64,000 nucleotides of DNA from Nocardioides jejuensis (GTDB lineage: Bacteria; Actinomycetota; Actinomycetes; Propionibacteriales; Nocardioidaceae). Made by a program: the position numbers and the translations under genes. The notes below the pieces were generated by a model. The model searched no databases. It saw nothing but the letters and a program-made list of their open reading frames with translations, and was not told where the DNA came from. The number at the start of each line of letters is the position of its first letter. The stretch's first letter is position 1. Where the stretch lies: contig NZ_SJZJ01000015.1 in assembly GCF_004337475.1 (NCBI RefSeq), forward strand, positions 1 through 64,000, in the 5' to 3' direction. Shown in pieces: positions 42,379-50,039 of this stretch.

Positions 42379-43524
42379 ATGCCCACGCCCAACCTTCCCG
42401 ACGCCACCCACGACCCGGCAGAGGCCTTCGCGCTGCCGACCGGCACGACCGCCGTCGTCTACTGCGAGGGCCAGTTCGGCGAGCAGGACGGCAAGACCGC
42501 CAACGGGCTGGTCCGGCACTCCGAGAAGTACGACGTGCTCAGCGTCATCGACAGCAGCTGTGCGGGCGTCGACGCGGGCAGCTTCCTCGACGGAATCCCC
42601 AACGGCATCCCCGTCGTGGCCGACCTCGAGGACGCGCTCCACCTCGCCGGCGAGGTGCCCGACTACCTGATCTGCGGCGTCGCGCCCGCGGACGGATTGC
42701 TCTCCGATGCGCAGCGCGTCGTGCTCCTGGACGGCATCGCGAACGGCATGCACGTGATCAACGGCCTGCACGAGTTCCTCAACGACGACGCCGAGTTCGT
42801 GGCTGCCGCCGCGCTGGCGCGCGTCACGATCACCGATGTGCGACGCCCGAAGGAGAAGCGCGACCTGCACCTCTTCTCCGGGCGCATCTTCGACGTGACC
42901 TGTCCGCGTATCGCCGTGCTCGGCACGGACGGCGCGATCGGCAAGCGGACCACCGCCACCCTCCTCGTGCAGGCGCTGAACGCCGCCGGCATCAAGGCGG
43001 TCATGGTCGGCACCGGCCAGACCACCCTGATCCAGGGCGGCAAGTACGGCGTCGCGCTCGACGCTCTCGTCCCGCAGTTCTGCTCCGGCGAGGTCGAGAA
43101 CCAGGTCGTTGCCGCCTGGGAGGGCGAGGACCCTGACGTGATCATCGTCGAGGGGCAGGGCGCGCTCAGTCACCCGGCGTACCTGACGAGCGCGCACATC
43201 CTGCGTGGCAGCCGGCCGGCCGGCGTCATCGTGCAGCACGCGCCGCGGCGCGTGGCGCTCGGTGACTTCCCGATGGTCGCGATGCCCAGCATCGCGCGGG
43301 AGATCGCGCTGATCGAGGCGTTCGCCGACACCGAGGTCATCGGCGTGACGATCAACCACGAGCTCATGGAGACGGACGAGATCGGCGGCGTGATCGCGCA
43401 CCACGCGCGGAGCCTCGGACTCCCGGTGACCGACCCGCTGACCCGGCCCGGCGCCGAGCTCGTCGACATGGTGCTGCTGGCGTTCCCGGCCCTCGCACAC
43501 TCTCGCGTTCCGCTGACACTGTGA
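42379..43524 (+). CDS. DUF1611 family P-loop protein (DgcN-like)
   Basis: A 381-aa protein. It has an N-terminal domain (VVYCEGQFGEQDGKTANGLVRHSEKYDVLSVIDS) and a C-terminal P-loop domain starting IAVLGTDGAIGKRTTATLL, with VEGQGALSHPAY. DUF1611 members include DgcN, an N-acetyltransferase of D-glutamate catabolism that works beside a D-amino-acid enzyme. Its GTGA overlap with an alanine/ornithine-racemase-like gene supports a D-amino acid or dipeptide role. The exact reaction is inferred. Confidence 0.78.
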   Translation: MPTPNLPDATHDPAEAFALPTGTTAVVYCEGQFGEQDGKTANGLVRHSEKYDVLSVIDSSCAGVDAGSFLDGIPNGIPVVADLEDALHLAGEVPDYLICGVAPADGLLSDAQRVVLLDGIANGMHVINGLHEFLNDDAEFVAAAALARVTITDVRRPKEKRDLHLFSGRIFDVTCPRIAVLGTDGAIGKRTTATLLVQALNAAGIKAVMVGTGQTTLIQGGKYGVALDALVPQFCSGEVENQVVAAWEGEDPDVIIVEGQGALSHPAYLTSAHILRGSRPAGVIVQHAPRRVALGDFPMVAMPSIAREIALIEAFADTEVIGVTINHELMETDEIGGVIAHHARSLGLPVTDPLTRPGAELVDMVLLAFPALAHSRVPLTL

Positions 43525-44645
43525 GCGCGCCGCGGCTCGTCGTCGACCTGGTCAAGGTGGAGGCGAACACGCGGCAGCTCGTCGAGCAGCTCCGACCTCG
43601 GGGGATCAGCGTCACCGGCGTCACCAAGGCTGCGCTGGGGTCACCGGAGATCGGCGCAGCGATGCTGCGCGGCGGCGCGATCGGCCTCGCCGACTCACGG
43701 ATCGAGAACCTCACCCGGCTTGCTGCCGGCGCTCCGGCGTCGGCGTCACGCACGCTGATCCGTTCCCCGATGATCAGCCAGGTGGACCAGGTCGTCCGGC
43801 ATGCGACAACGTCGCTGAACACAGGGCTGCGGGTCCTTGACGCCCTCGACGAGGCGGCTCGCCGGCAGCGTCGTACTCACCAGGTCGTGCTGATGGTCGA
43901 GCTCGGCGACCTGCGCGAGGGCATCGCCCCGGAGGACGTCATCGATCTGGCGCTCACGACGCGGACCCGGCGACGACTGCGGCTCGCAGGCCTGGGGACC
44001 AACCTTGCCTGCCAGAACGGCGTGGTCCCCGACGACCGCAACATGGGTGAGCTCAGTCGGCTGGTCGAGGAGGTCGAGGCGGCCACGGGGGAGTCACTGG
44101 CCGTCGTCTCCGGTGGCAACTCCGCGAACCTGCCGTGGGCGCTCTCCACCTCGGCCGTCGGCCGGATCAACGACCTGCGCATCGGTGAGGCGATCCTGCT
44201 CGGCACCGAACCGCTGCACCGCACGGTCCTTCCCGGCCTGCACGACGATGCCTTCCGGCTGGTCGCCGAGGTGATCGAGGCCGGCGTCAAGCCCTCGCAG
44301 CCGTGGGGTGCGCTGGCGCAGACGGCGTACGGCGAGCTGGCGCCGCTGCGCGCTGGCGGCGGCTCCGGCACCACGCGTCAGGCGATCTTGGCGCTCGGCC
44401 GGCAGGACGTCCTGCTCGAGGGTCTGGTGCCGCCGCCCGGCATCACGATCCTGGGCATGAGCAGCGACCACCTGGTCGTCGACTGCGGCGACCACCGTCT
44501 GGCCGTGGGAGATGAGCTCACCTTCGGCGTCGGCTACGGCGCGCTGGTGCAGGCGATGACGTCGCCGTTCGTCGCCGTCGTGCTCACCGAGCCGGCGGCC
44601 GCACGTGGTCGCGCCGCGACGCCCGGCACATACCTGCCGTCCTGA
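43521..44645 (+). CDS. PLP-dependent alanine/ornithine racemase-family enzyme
   Basis: A 374-aa fold-type III PLP protein. The N-terminal barrel starts RLVVDLVKVEANTRQLVEQL, with the PLP Lys in GVTKAALG (about residue 36). MVELGDLREG, GLGTNLACQNG and VSGGNSANL follow, then a C-terminal beta domain. The sequence pattern is that of the alanine/ornithine racemase group (Orr/YhfX-like), not the cell-wall Alr. The GTG start overlaps the DUF1611 stop, and together they form an amino-acid-modifying operon. Confidence 0.82.
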   Translation: MSAPRLVVDLVKVEANTRQLVEQLRPRGISVTGVTKAALGSPEIGAAMLRGGAIGLADSRIENLTRLAAGAPASASRTLIRSPMISQVDQVVRHATTSLNTGLRVLDALDEAARRQRRTHQVVLMVELGDLREGIAPEDVIDLALTTRTRRRLRLAGLGTNLACQNGVVPDDRNMGELSRLVEEVEAATGESLAVVSGGNSANLPWALSTSAVGRINDLRIGEAILLGTEPLHRTVLPGLHDDAFRLVAEVIEAGVKPSQPWGALAQTAYGELAPLRAGGGSGTTRQAILALGRQDVLLEGLVPPPGITILGMSSDHLVVDCGDHRLAVGDELTFGVGYGALVQAMTSPFVAVVLTEPAAARGRAATPGTYLPS

Positions 44646-44668
44646 CACGCCCCGGCCACTCCCGACCC

Positions 44669-45390
44669 GGGGGTTGACACCGGGGTCCGTGGCGTACGCC
44701 GCGCACCCGGCGTACGTTGGCCGATGGGCCCGGCCGGGGTCCGACGTACGCCTCGACCGGTACGTGCCCGACCCCGTCCGCCGAGGAGGCAGTGCCATGT
44801 TCATCCAGGTAATCCAGGGACCCTGTTCGCGGCCGGAGGAGGCCCACGCGCTGCTTGACGAGTGGCGTCGTGACCTGGCACCCGGGGCGACCGGATGGTT
44901 GGGCGGCACCTACGGCTGCACCGACGACGGCCAGCTGATCGGCGTGGTCCGCTTCGCGTCGCGGGAAGAAGCCGCCGCCAACTCGGCCCGTCCGGAGCAG
45001 GGTGCCTGGGCCGACCGGCTCAACGCGGTGCTCGACGGCCCGCTCGAGTTCCACGACTGCGACGACGTCACGCTCATGCTCGACGGCGGCTCCGACCAGG
45101 CCGGCTTCGTCCAGATCATCCGCGGGCGAGTCGACGACCTCGCGCGGCTCAAGGCGATGATGACCGACACCCGGGCGATGCACGAGATGCGGCCCGACAT
45201 CATCGGGGCGAGCCTCGCGATCGAACCCGACGGCACCTTCACCGAGACCGTCGCCTTCACCAGTGAGTCCGAGGCACGCGAGTACGAGAAGTCCGCTCCG
45301 CCGCCGGCCGAGGTCCAGCAGGAGCTCGACTACGCATTCGCGTCGGCGACGTTCTACGACCTGCACCAGCCGTGGTTCGAGAGCCGCTGA
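44669..45390 (+). repeat. Direct repeat copy B, about 720 bp
   Basis: The second copy of the segment at 41482-42200, including the GGGGTTGACAC upstream element. It begins 24 bp after the racemase stop. The two copies are in the same orientation and enclose 2.47 kb with exactly the DUF1611-racemase operon, so recombination between them would delete that operon. Confidence 0.9.
44797..45390 (+). CDS. Duplicated ferredoxin-like (ABM/Dabb-like) protein, copy 2
   Basis: A 197-aa paralogue of the protein at 41610. Differences are conservative (for example Phe to Tyr and Leu to Ile in the first half) except near the C-terminal third, where one extra residue occurs. GAGGAGG precedes the ATG by 7-8 nt. 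It ends 4 bp before the convergent anti-sigma gene, with no terminator visible. The function is unknown. Confidence 0.75.
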   Translation: MFIQVIQGPCSRPEEAHALLDEWRRDLAPGATGWLGGTYGCTDDGQLIGVVRFASREEAAANSARPEQGAWADRLNAVLDGPLEFHDCDDVTLMLDGGSDQAGFVQIIRGRVDDLARLKAMMTDTRAMHEMRPDIIGASLAIEPDGTFTETVAFTSESEAREYEKSAPPPAEVQQELDYAFASATFYDLHQPWFESR

Positions 45391-45394
45391 TCGG

Positions 45395-45619
45395 TCAGCT
45401 CCCGGCGAGCAGCTCGCTCAGGGTGCGAGCCTCCTCCGCGCAGGCTCCGCACCCGGCGAGGTGCGTCTCCATCGGCAGGTCCCGGTAGCCCGGGTCGGCG
45501 GCCAGCCGCTCGGCGTACACGTCGATGGTGGCGAAGCAGTCGTCGCAGGAGAGGTACGGCGAGGTGTCGACGAGGAGCGCCTCCACCGCATCGGGTGTCA
45601 GGGGAGTGTGGTCATTCAT
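45395..45619 (-). CDS. Zinc-finger anti-sigma factor (zf-HC2-like)
   Basis: A 74-aa protein with the HxxxCxxC zinc-binding core HLAGCGACAEE (about residues 53-63). An extra N-terminal CDDC pair precedes it. No transmembrane helix is present, so it is a soluble ZAS-type anti-sigma, possibly redox-sensitive. Its start overlaps the sigma factor stop (ATGA). Confidence 0.82.
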   Translation of the reverse strand: MNDHTPLTPDAVEALLVDTSPYLSCDDCFATIDVYAERLAADPGYRDLPMETHLAGCGACAEEARTLSELLAGS

Positions 45620-46269
45620 CGGGGGCTCCGAGGGGTGGGGGAGTCGAGCAGTCCGGCGGCGGTGAGGCTGGCCCGGATCCGTCGGCGCGCGTCGTGCAAG
45701 GTCTTGTAGAGGGCGTTTCGGGTGCTGCCGGTGCGCTCGGCGAGGACGTCGATCGGCACGCCCTCGACGAGCAGGGCGAGGGCCACGACCCGCTGGTGCG
45801 GCGTGAGGTCGCGCTGGATCGCCAGCTCGACGGCGCGGCGCAGCTCGCCGGCCTCGAGGACGGACGCTGGCGTCGGCGTGGCGTCGGTGAGGGGCAGGGA
45901 GTCAGCGAGGGCGACCTCGCGGTGGCGCCAGGCCTGACGGCGTACGGCGACGCCCGCGTGCAGCACGCCGAACTTCCACACCCAGGTCGTGAAGCGGCTG
46001 CGTCCCTCGAACGTCTCCAGCTGCCGGAGGACGGCCAGCAGGGCGTCGTTCGCGGCCTGCTCGGCGAGGTCCTCGAGGTCGCCGCTCCCGGCGCCCGGCA
46101 GCTGGTCGCGCAGCCTCCAGACCTGGTGCAGGGTCGCCTGTAGCAGCGTCGTGCGGAGCCGCGCCAGCGCCTCATCGCCCTCCGGTCCCTCCGCGGTGAG
46201 GTCGCGGTGCCAAGCGGCGTCGGGATGTGTCGGCGCGAGCTCCACACCTGCCAGCGTGCCATCGGTCAT
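45616..46269 (-). CDS. ECF-type RNA polymerase sigma factor
   Basis: A 217-aa sigma-70-family protein. Region 2 (LEDLAEQAANDALLAVLRQLETFEGRSRFTTWVWKFGVLHAGVAVRR) and region 4 (LTPHQRVVALALLVEGVPIDVLAERTGSTRNALYKTLHDARRRIRASL) are present; sigma-3 is missing, as in ECFs. It is coupled to its zinc-finger anti-sigma. Its own promoter is a near mirror image of the promoter of the divergent DoxX-like gene, implying autoregulation. ATG 46269 follows the -10-like box by 8 nt without a Shine-Dalgarno. Confidence 0.9.
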   Translation of the reverse strand: MTDGTLAGVELAPTHPDAAWHRDLTAEGPEGDEALARLRTTLLQATLHQVWRLRDQLPGAGSGDLEDLAEQAANDALLAVLRQLETFEGRSRFTTWVWKFGVLHAGVAVRRQAWRHREVALADSLPLTDATPTPASVLEAGELRRAVELAIQRDLTPHQRVVALALLVEGVPIDVLAERTGSTRNALYKTLHDARRRIRASLTAAGLLDSPTPRSPR

Positions 46270-46346
46270 GCCGGGTTGGTGTCGCCGTGCGCGATGTTCT
46301 TACCGGCCGCGGGTAAGAACGTTTGCGAGTGCGACACCAACAGGGC
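46270..46346. promoter_or_regulatory. Mirror-image divergent promoter of the sigma factor and DoxX-like genes
   Basis: On both strands the order is GGTAAGAAC, 11 nt, CGACACC, 8 nt, ATG. Plus: 46312-46320, 46332-46338, ATG 46347. Minus: 46296-46304, 46278-46284, ATG 46269. The boxes also share flanking CAAC and GGC. The inner GTTCTTACC/GGTAAGAAC repeat is a perfect 9-bp palindrome. The best reading is -35 and -10 elements recognised by the ECF factor itself, giving leaderless transcripts in both directions. Confidence 0.75.
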
Positions 46347-46760
46347 ATGACCACCTTCACCGAAACCCTGACCGAGCGCGGCACCGACCGCGCCTACCTG
46401 CTGCTGCGCACCGTCTTCACGGTCGCGCCAATCGCCTTCGGGCTCGACAAGTTCCTCGGGATCCTGACGGATGACTGGGAGAAGTACCTCGCTCCGTGGA
46501 TCAACGACATCGTCCCCGGCAGCGCCCACGACGCGATGCTGGTCGTCGGCGTGATCGAGATCGTCGCGGGCGTGGTGGTCGCCGTCGATGCGCGGTTCGG
46601 AGCCCTGTTGGTCGCCGCCTGGCTCGGCGGCATCATCGTCGACCTCGTGACGCTCGGGGACTTCTACGACGTGGCGCTGCGCGACTTCGGCCTGCTCGCC
46701 GCCGCCCTGGCACTCGCGCTGCTGGCTTTCGAGCGCAAGCCCCTGCACCCAGGGGCCTGA
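46347..46760 (+). CDS. DoxX-like four-helix membrane protein
   Basis: A 137-aa protein with hydrophobic segments at about 18-36, 60-80, 84-103 and 113-128. It has GLDKFLGILTDDWEKYLAPWIND between helices 1 and 2, typical of a DoxX-like subfamily with a conserved Lys-Phe and Trp. It is the probable direct target of the divergent sigma factor. Its biochemical role is unknown, possibly redox-related. Confidence 0.75.
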   Translation: MTTFTETLTERGTDRAYLLLRTVFTVAPIAFGLDKFLGILTDDWEKYLAPWINDIVPGSAHDAMLVVGVIEIVAGVVVAVDARFGALLVAAWLGGIIVDLVTLGDFYDVALRDFGLLAAALALALLAFERKPLHPGA

Positions 46761-46975
46761 ACCCCTCGCCCCTGAAATGGACGATGCCCGCCAGTCGGGA
46801 GGGAGGGTGACCGGCGGGCTCCTGCCAGCTCCTCGGGAGGGAGGGATGAGGACCTGGCTGCGTCTGTTCATATCAACGCGGCACGCGGGCAGTGGTTACG
46901 TTGGCCGACAGAGAATCGCGGCAACCGCGTTCCTCGCGGTGACGATGTTCGCGGTGGTTGGCCGGAAAGTGCTGA

Positions 46976-47689
46976 TCAGGAGCGGTACTCCGGGTTCTCG
47001 AAGTCGAAGCGGGCACCGGCGTCCCACTCCTTGCGCGAGTTGCCGTACGACGGCACCCCGCCGGCGTCCTTGAGCAGCTGCGCGAGGTGCATGAGGTTCC
47101 ACGTCATGAAGGTGGTGTTGCGGTTGGTGAAGTCGTTGTCCGGGCCACCGCTGCCGGGGTCGAGATAGCTCGGGCCCGGTCCGGCCTCACCGATCCACCC
47201 GGCGTCGGCGTTCGGCGGAATCGTGTAGCCGATGTGCTGCATGGAGTAGAGGACGTTCTGCGCGCAGTGCTTGATGCCGTCCTCGTTGCCGGTGATCAGG
47301 CAGCCGCCGACGCGGCCGTAGTAGAGGTACTGGCCCTTGTCGTTGAGCATGCCGCTGAGCGCGTAGAGCCGCTCGATGATCCGCTTCATGACGCTGGAGT
47401 TGTCGCCGAGCCAGATCGGCCCGGCAAGCACGAGGATGTCGGAGGCGAGCAGCCGTGGGTAGATCTCCGGCCACGCGTCGGTCTCCCAGCCGTGCTCGCG
47501 CATGTCGGGATAGACGCCGGTCGCGATGTCGTGGTCGACGGCCCGGAGGACCTCCACCTCGACGCCGTGCTCCCGCATGATGTGGGCGCTGGCATCGATC
47601 AGACCCTGGGTGTTGCTGACCTCGGGGCTCTTCTTCAGCGTGCAGTTGATGAACATGGCCCGGAGGCCGGTGAAGTCGGGTGCATCCAT
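46976..47689 (-). CDS. NAD(P)H-dependent FMN reductase/flavodoxin-like protein
   Basis: A 237-aa flavodoxin-fold protein: AMFINCTLKKSPEVSNTQGLID (FMN phosphate loop), DILVLAGPIWLGDNSSVMKRIIERL and GGCLITGNEDGIKHCAQNVLY. It reduces flavin or a quinone/nitro-like substrate using NAD(P)H. AAGGAG lies upstream of ATG 47689. It is the last gene of the leftward run from 51312. Confidence 0.85.
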   Translation of the reverse strand: MDAPDFTGLRAMFINCTLKKSPEVSNTQGLIDASAHIMREHGVEVEVLRAVDHDIATGVYPDMREHGWETDAWPEIYPRLLASDILVLAGPIWLGDNSSVMKRIIERLYALSGMLNDKGQYLYYGRVGGCLITGNEDGIKHCAQNVLYSMQHIGYTIPPNADAGWIGEAGPGPSYLDPGSGGPDNDFTNRNTTFMTWNLMHLAQLLKDAGGVPSYGNSRKEWDAGARFDFENPEYRS

Positions 47690-47763
47690 GGGGTCACTCC
47701 TTGCGCGGCGTGTCCTTCGACGATGGCACTGTCGTCGCGGGCGCGCCAGAGGCGCGGGGTGAC

Positions 47764-48453
47764 TCAGTCGCCGTCGAACGAGTCGATGCGGATGTCGTCG
47801 TGGTCCGCGCCGGCCTCCATGAGGACGGCCTCGGTCGCCTCAATCATCGCGGGCGGGCCGGCGATGTAGTAGTAGTGCACGGCGTCGCTGACGCTGGCGG
47901 CGAGGATGCGCCGGCGTTCCTTGCTCTTCATGCCGGCCGTCAGGACGTAGTCGATGGTGACGCCGGGGAGCTGCTTGCTCCACGCGTCGAGCTCATCCAT
48001 GAACAGGAAGTCATCGGTGCGGTTGAGGTAGATCAGGTGCGCTGCCTCGTGGCTGGAGGTCTCCGCCATCTCGGCGATCATGCTCCGGAACGGCGCGACC
48101 CCCACGCCCGCCGCGATCAGCACGCTCGAGCGGTGCTGCCGCAGCGAGAAGTCGTAGTCATTGCCGTACGCCGTCATCCGCATCGTCGCGCCGGGCTGCG
48201 CCTCCTGGAGCGCACGCTTGAACCCGCTCTGACCGGCCTTGAACGTGATCGCCAGGTCGGGCTCGCCGGGGGAGGACGACAGCGAGTAGGTCTTGCCGCC
48301 GGTGAGGTCCGCGCCCGGGATCTCCAGGTCGATCCAGTCGCCTGCCTCGAACTGGAAGCCACGAGGCCGCTCGAAGACCAGCGTGAGGTGGTCCGGCGTC
48401 TCCTGACGTCGCGCGATCACGGTGAGCGGGATGTCGACGTTCTGGTGCGGCAT
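47764..48453 (-). CDS. Ferredoxin-NADP+ reductase-like FAD oxidoreductase
   Basis: A 229-aa protein with an FAD-binding barrel (GDWIDLEIPG, then the FAD motif KTYSLSSSP) and an NAD(P) domain (LIAAGVGVAPFRSMI; YYYIAGPPAMIEA). It lacks an attached ferredoxin domain and so needs a partner protein. ATG 48453 has AGAGGACC upstream; a longer in-frame form would run into the prfC gene. It follows prfC by 20 bp, probably in the same operon as the flavodoxin-like gene. Confidence 0.85.
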   Translation of the reverse strand: MPHQNVDIPLTVIARRQETPDHLTLVFERPRGFQFEAGDWIDLEIPGADLTGGKTYSLSSSPGEPDLAITFKAGQSGFKRALQEAQPGATMRMTAYGNDYDFSLRQHRSSVLIAAGVGVAPFRSMIAEMAETSSHEAAHLIYLNRTDDFLFMDELDAWSKQLPGVTIDYVLTAGMKSKERRRILAASVSDAVHYYYIAGPPAMIEATEAVLMEAGADHDDIRIDSFDGD

Positions 48454-48473
48454 CAGCGGTCCTCTGACGGTGC

Positions 48474-50039
48474 TCAGCTGCCGCCGGCAGGGAGCTCCTC
48501 GAGCATGACGCCCGGGTGCTCGCGGCCCACGTAGCCCGCCGTCCACTTGTCGACGAACAGCGCGAGGTACGTGCCGTCGCTGCGCTGGAGCACCTCGGTG
48601 TTGCGGACGCCGCGGAGCTCGTCGGCGCCGGCAGCGTCCGTCAGCCGGGCAGCGGAGTAGGGGAGGCTGGAGAGCCGGATGGGGGAGTTGAACTCGTTCT
48701 TCATCCGGTCCTCGACGACCTCGAACTGCAGCGGACCGACGGCCGCGAGCACCGGGCTCTGGTCACCGCGCAGGTCGGAGCGGAGCACCTGCACGACGCC
48801 TTCCTGGTCGAGCTGCTCGATGCCCTTGCGGAACTGCTTGAACTTGCTGATGTCGGCCGCGCTGCACGTCTTGAAGTGCTCCGGCGCGAAGCTCGGGACG
48901 GGCGGATAGGCGATCGGGTCGCCGACGTACATCGTGTCGCCGACGCGCAGGGAGCCGGCGTTGACCAGGCCGATGATGTCGCCGGGCTCGGCGGTCTCGA
49001 CCGACGTCGCCTCGCGGCCGAACATCGCCTGGGCGAACTTCGTCGCGAACGGCCGGCCGGTCGTCCCGTGCGTGACGACCATGCCGCGCTCGAAGCTGCC
49101 GGAGACGACGCGCGCGTACGCGAGCCGGTCGCGGTGGGCGCTGTTCATGCCGGACTGAACCTTGAAGACGAACGCGCTGAAGTCGTCCTCGACCTTGCGG
49201 ATCGAGCCGTCGATGCCCTCGGTCGGGCTGGGCGACGGAGCCAGGTCGAGCAGCAGGTCGAGCAGCTGCGCGACGCCGAAGTTCTGCAGCGCCGAGGCGA
49301 ACATGACCGGCGTCGTCTCGCCGGCCAGGAAGCGCTCCTGGTCGTGGTCGTAGTCGTCGAGCTGGAGCAGCTCGTGACCGTCCACGGCCTCGGACCACGG
49401 GAGCCGGTCGGCTTCCTCGACGTCGTCGGCGTCCATCCGCACCTCGGGAGCGCGCGTCGCGCCACCCGCCGTACGCGTGTACTTGATGAACTCGCCCGTA
49501 CGCCGGTCCAGAACGCCGCGGAAGTCGCCGGCCTCGCCGACGGGCCAGGTCAGGGGAGTGGGACGCAGCTTGATCTGCTTCTCGATGTCGTCCATGAGGC
49601 CGAGCGGCGAGAGGCCGGGGCGGTCCCACTTGTTGATGACGGTGATGACCGGGATGCCGCGCAGCGCGCAGACCCGGAAGAGCTTGAGGGTCTGCGGCTC
49701 GAGGCCCTTACCGGCGTCGACCAGCATGACCGCAGAGTCGACGGCCGACAGCACGCGGTACGTGTCCTCGGAGAAGTCGCTGTGGCCCGGGGTGTCGACC
49801 AGGTTGATCACGTGGCCGTCGTAGACGAACTGGAGCGCGGCCGACGTGATCGAGATGCCGCGCGCCTTCTCCATCGCCATCCAGTCGGAGACGGTGGCGC
49901 GCCGGTCTCCCTTGCCGTGGACCGCGCCGGCCTCGGTGATCACCCGCGCGTGGAGCGCGAGGGCCTCGGTCAGCGTGGACTTACCCGCGTCGGGGTGGCT
50001 GATGACGGCGAAGGTACGGCGGGGGCGAGTGTCGGGCAC
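48474..50039 (-). CDS. prfC: Peptide chain release factor 3
   Basis: A 521-aa translational GTPase that recycles RF1/RF2 from the ribosome. It has the G1 loop HPDAGKST (15-22), DTPGHSDFSEDTYR (G3), NKWDRPG (G4) and the C-terminal RF3 domain with LAAVGPLQFEVVEDRM. The GTG start at 50039 is fixed by the proximity of the P-loop. The first 70 nt lie inside the end of the upstream gene, an unusually long overlap. Confidence 0.95.
   Translation of the reverse strand: MPDTRPRRTFAVISHPDAGKSTLTEALALHARVITEAGAVHGKGDRRATVSDWMAMEKARGISITSAALQFVYDGHVINLVDTPGHSDFSEDTYRVLSAVDSAVMLVDAGKGLEPQTLKLFRVCALRGIPVITVINKWDRPGLSPLGLMDDIEKQIKLRPTPLTWPVGEAGDFRGVLDRRTGEFIKYTRTAGGATRAPEVRMDADDVEEADRLPWSEAVDGHELLQLDDYDHDQERFLAGETTPVMFASALQNFGVAQLLDLLLDLAPSPSPTEGIDGSIRKVEDDFSAFVFKVQSGMNSAHRDRLAYARVVSGSFERGMVVTHGTTGRPFATKFAQAMFGREATSVETAEPGDIIGLVNAGSLRVGDTMYVGDPIAYPPVPSFAPEHFKTCSAADISKFKQFRKGIEQLDQEGVVQVLRSDLRGDQSPVLAAVGPLQFEVVEDRMKNEFNSPIRLSSLPYSAARLTDAAGADELRGVRNTEVLQRSDGTYLALFVDKWTAGYVGREHPGVMLEELPAGGS

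Noticed and set aside
46845..47073. Short plus-strand ORF after a strong GGGAGGGAGGG site
   Set aside because: The C-terminal half overlaps the flavodoxin-like gene antisense and is Arg/Ser/Pro-rich. Only the first about 40 codons look gene-like and no family is recognisable. The GGGAGGGAGGG run also occurs at about 46798, so it may not be a ribosome-binding site.
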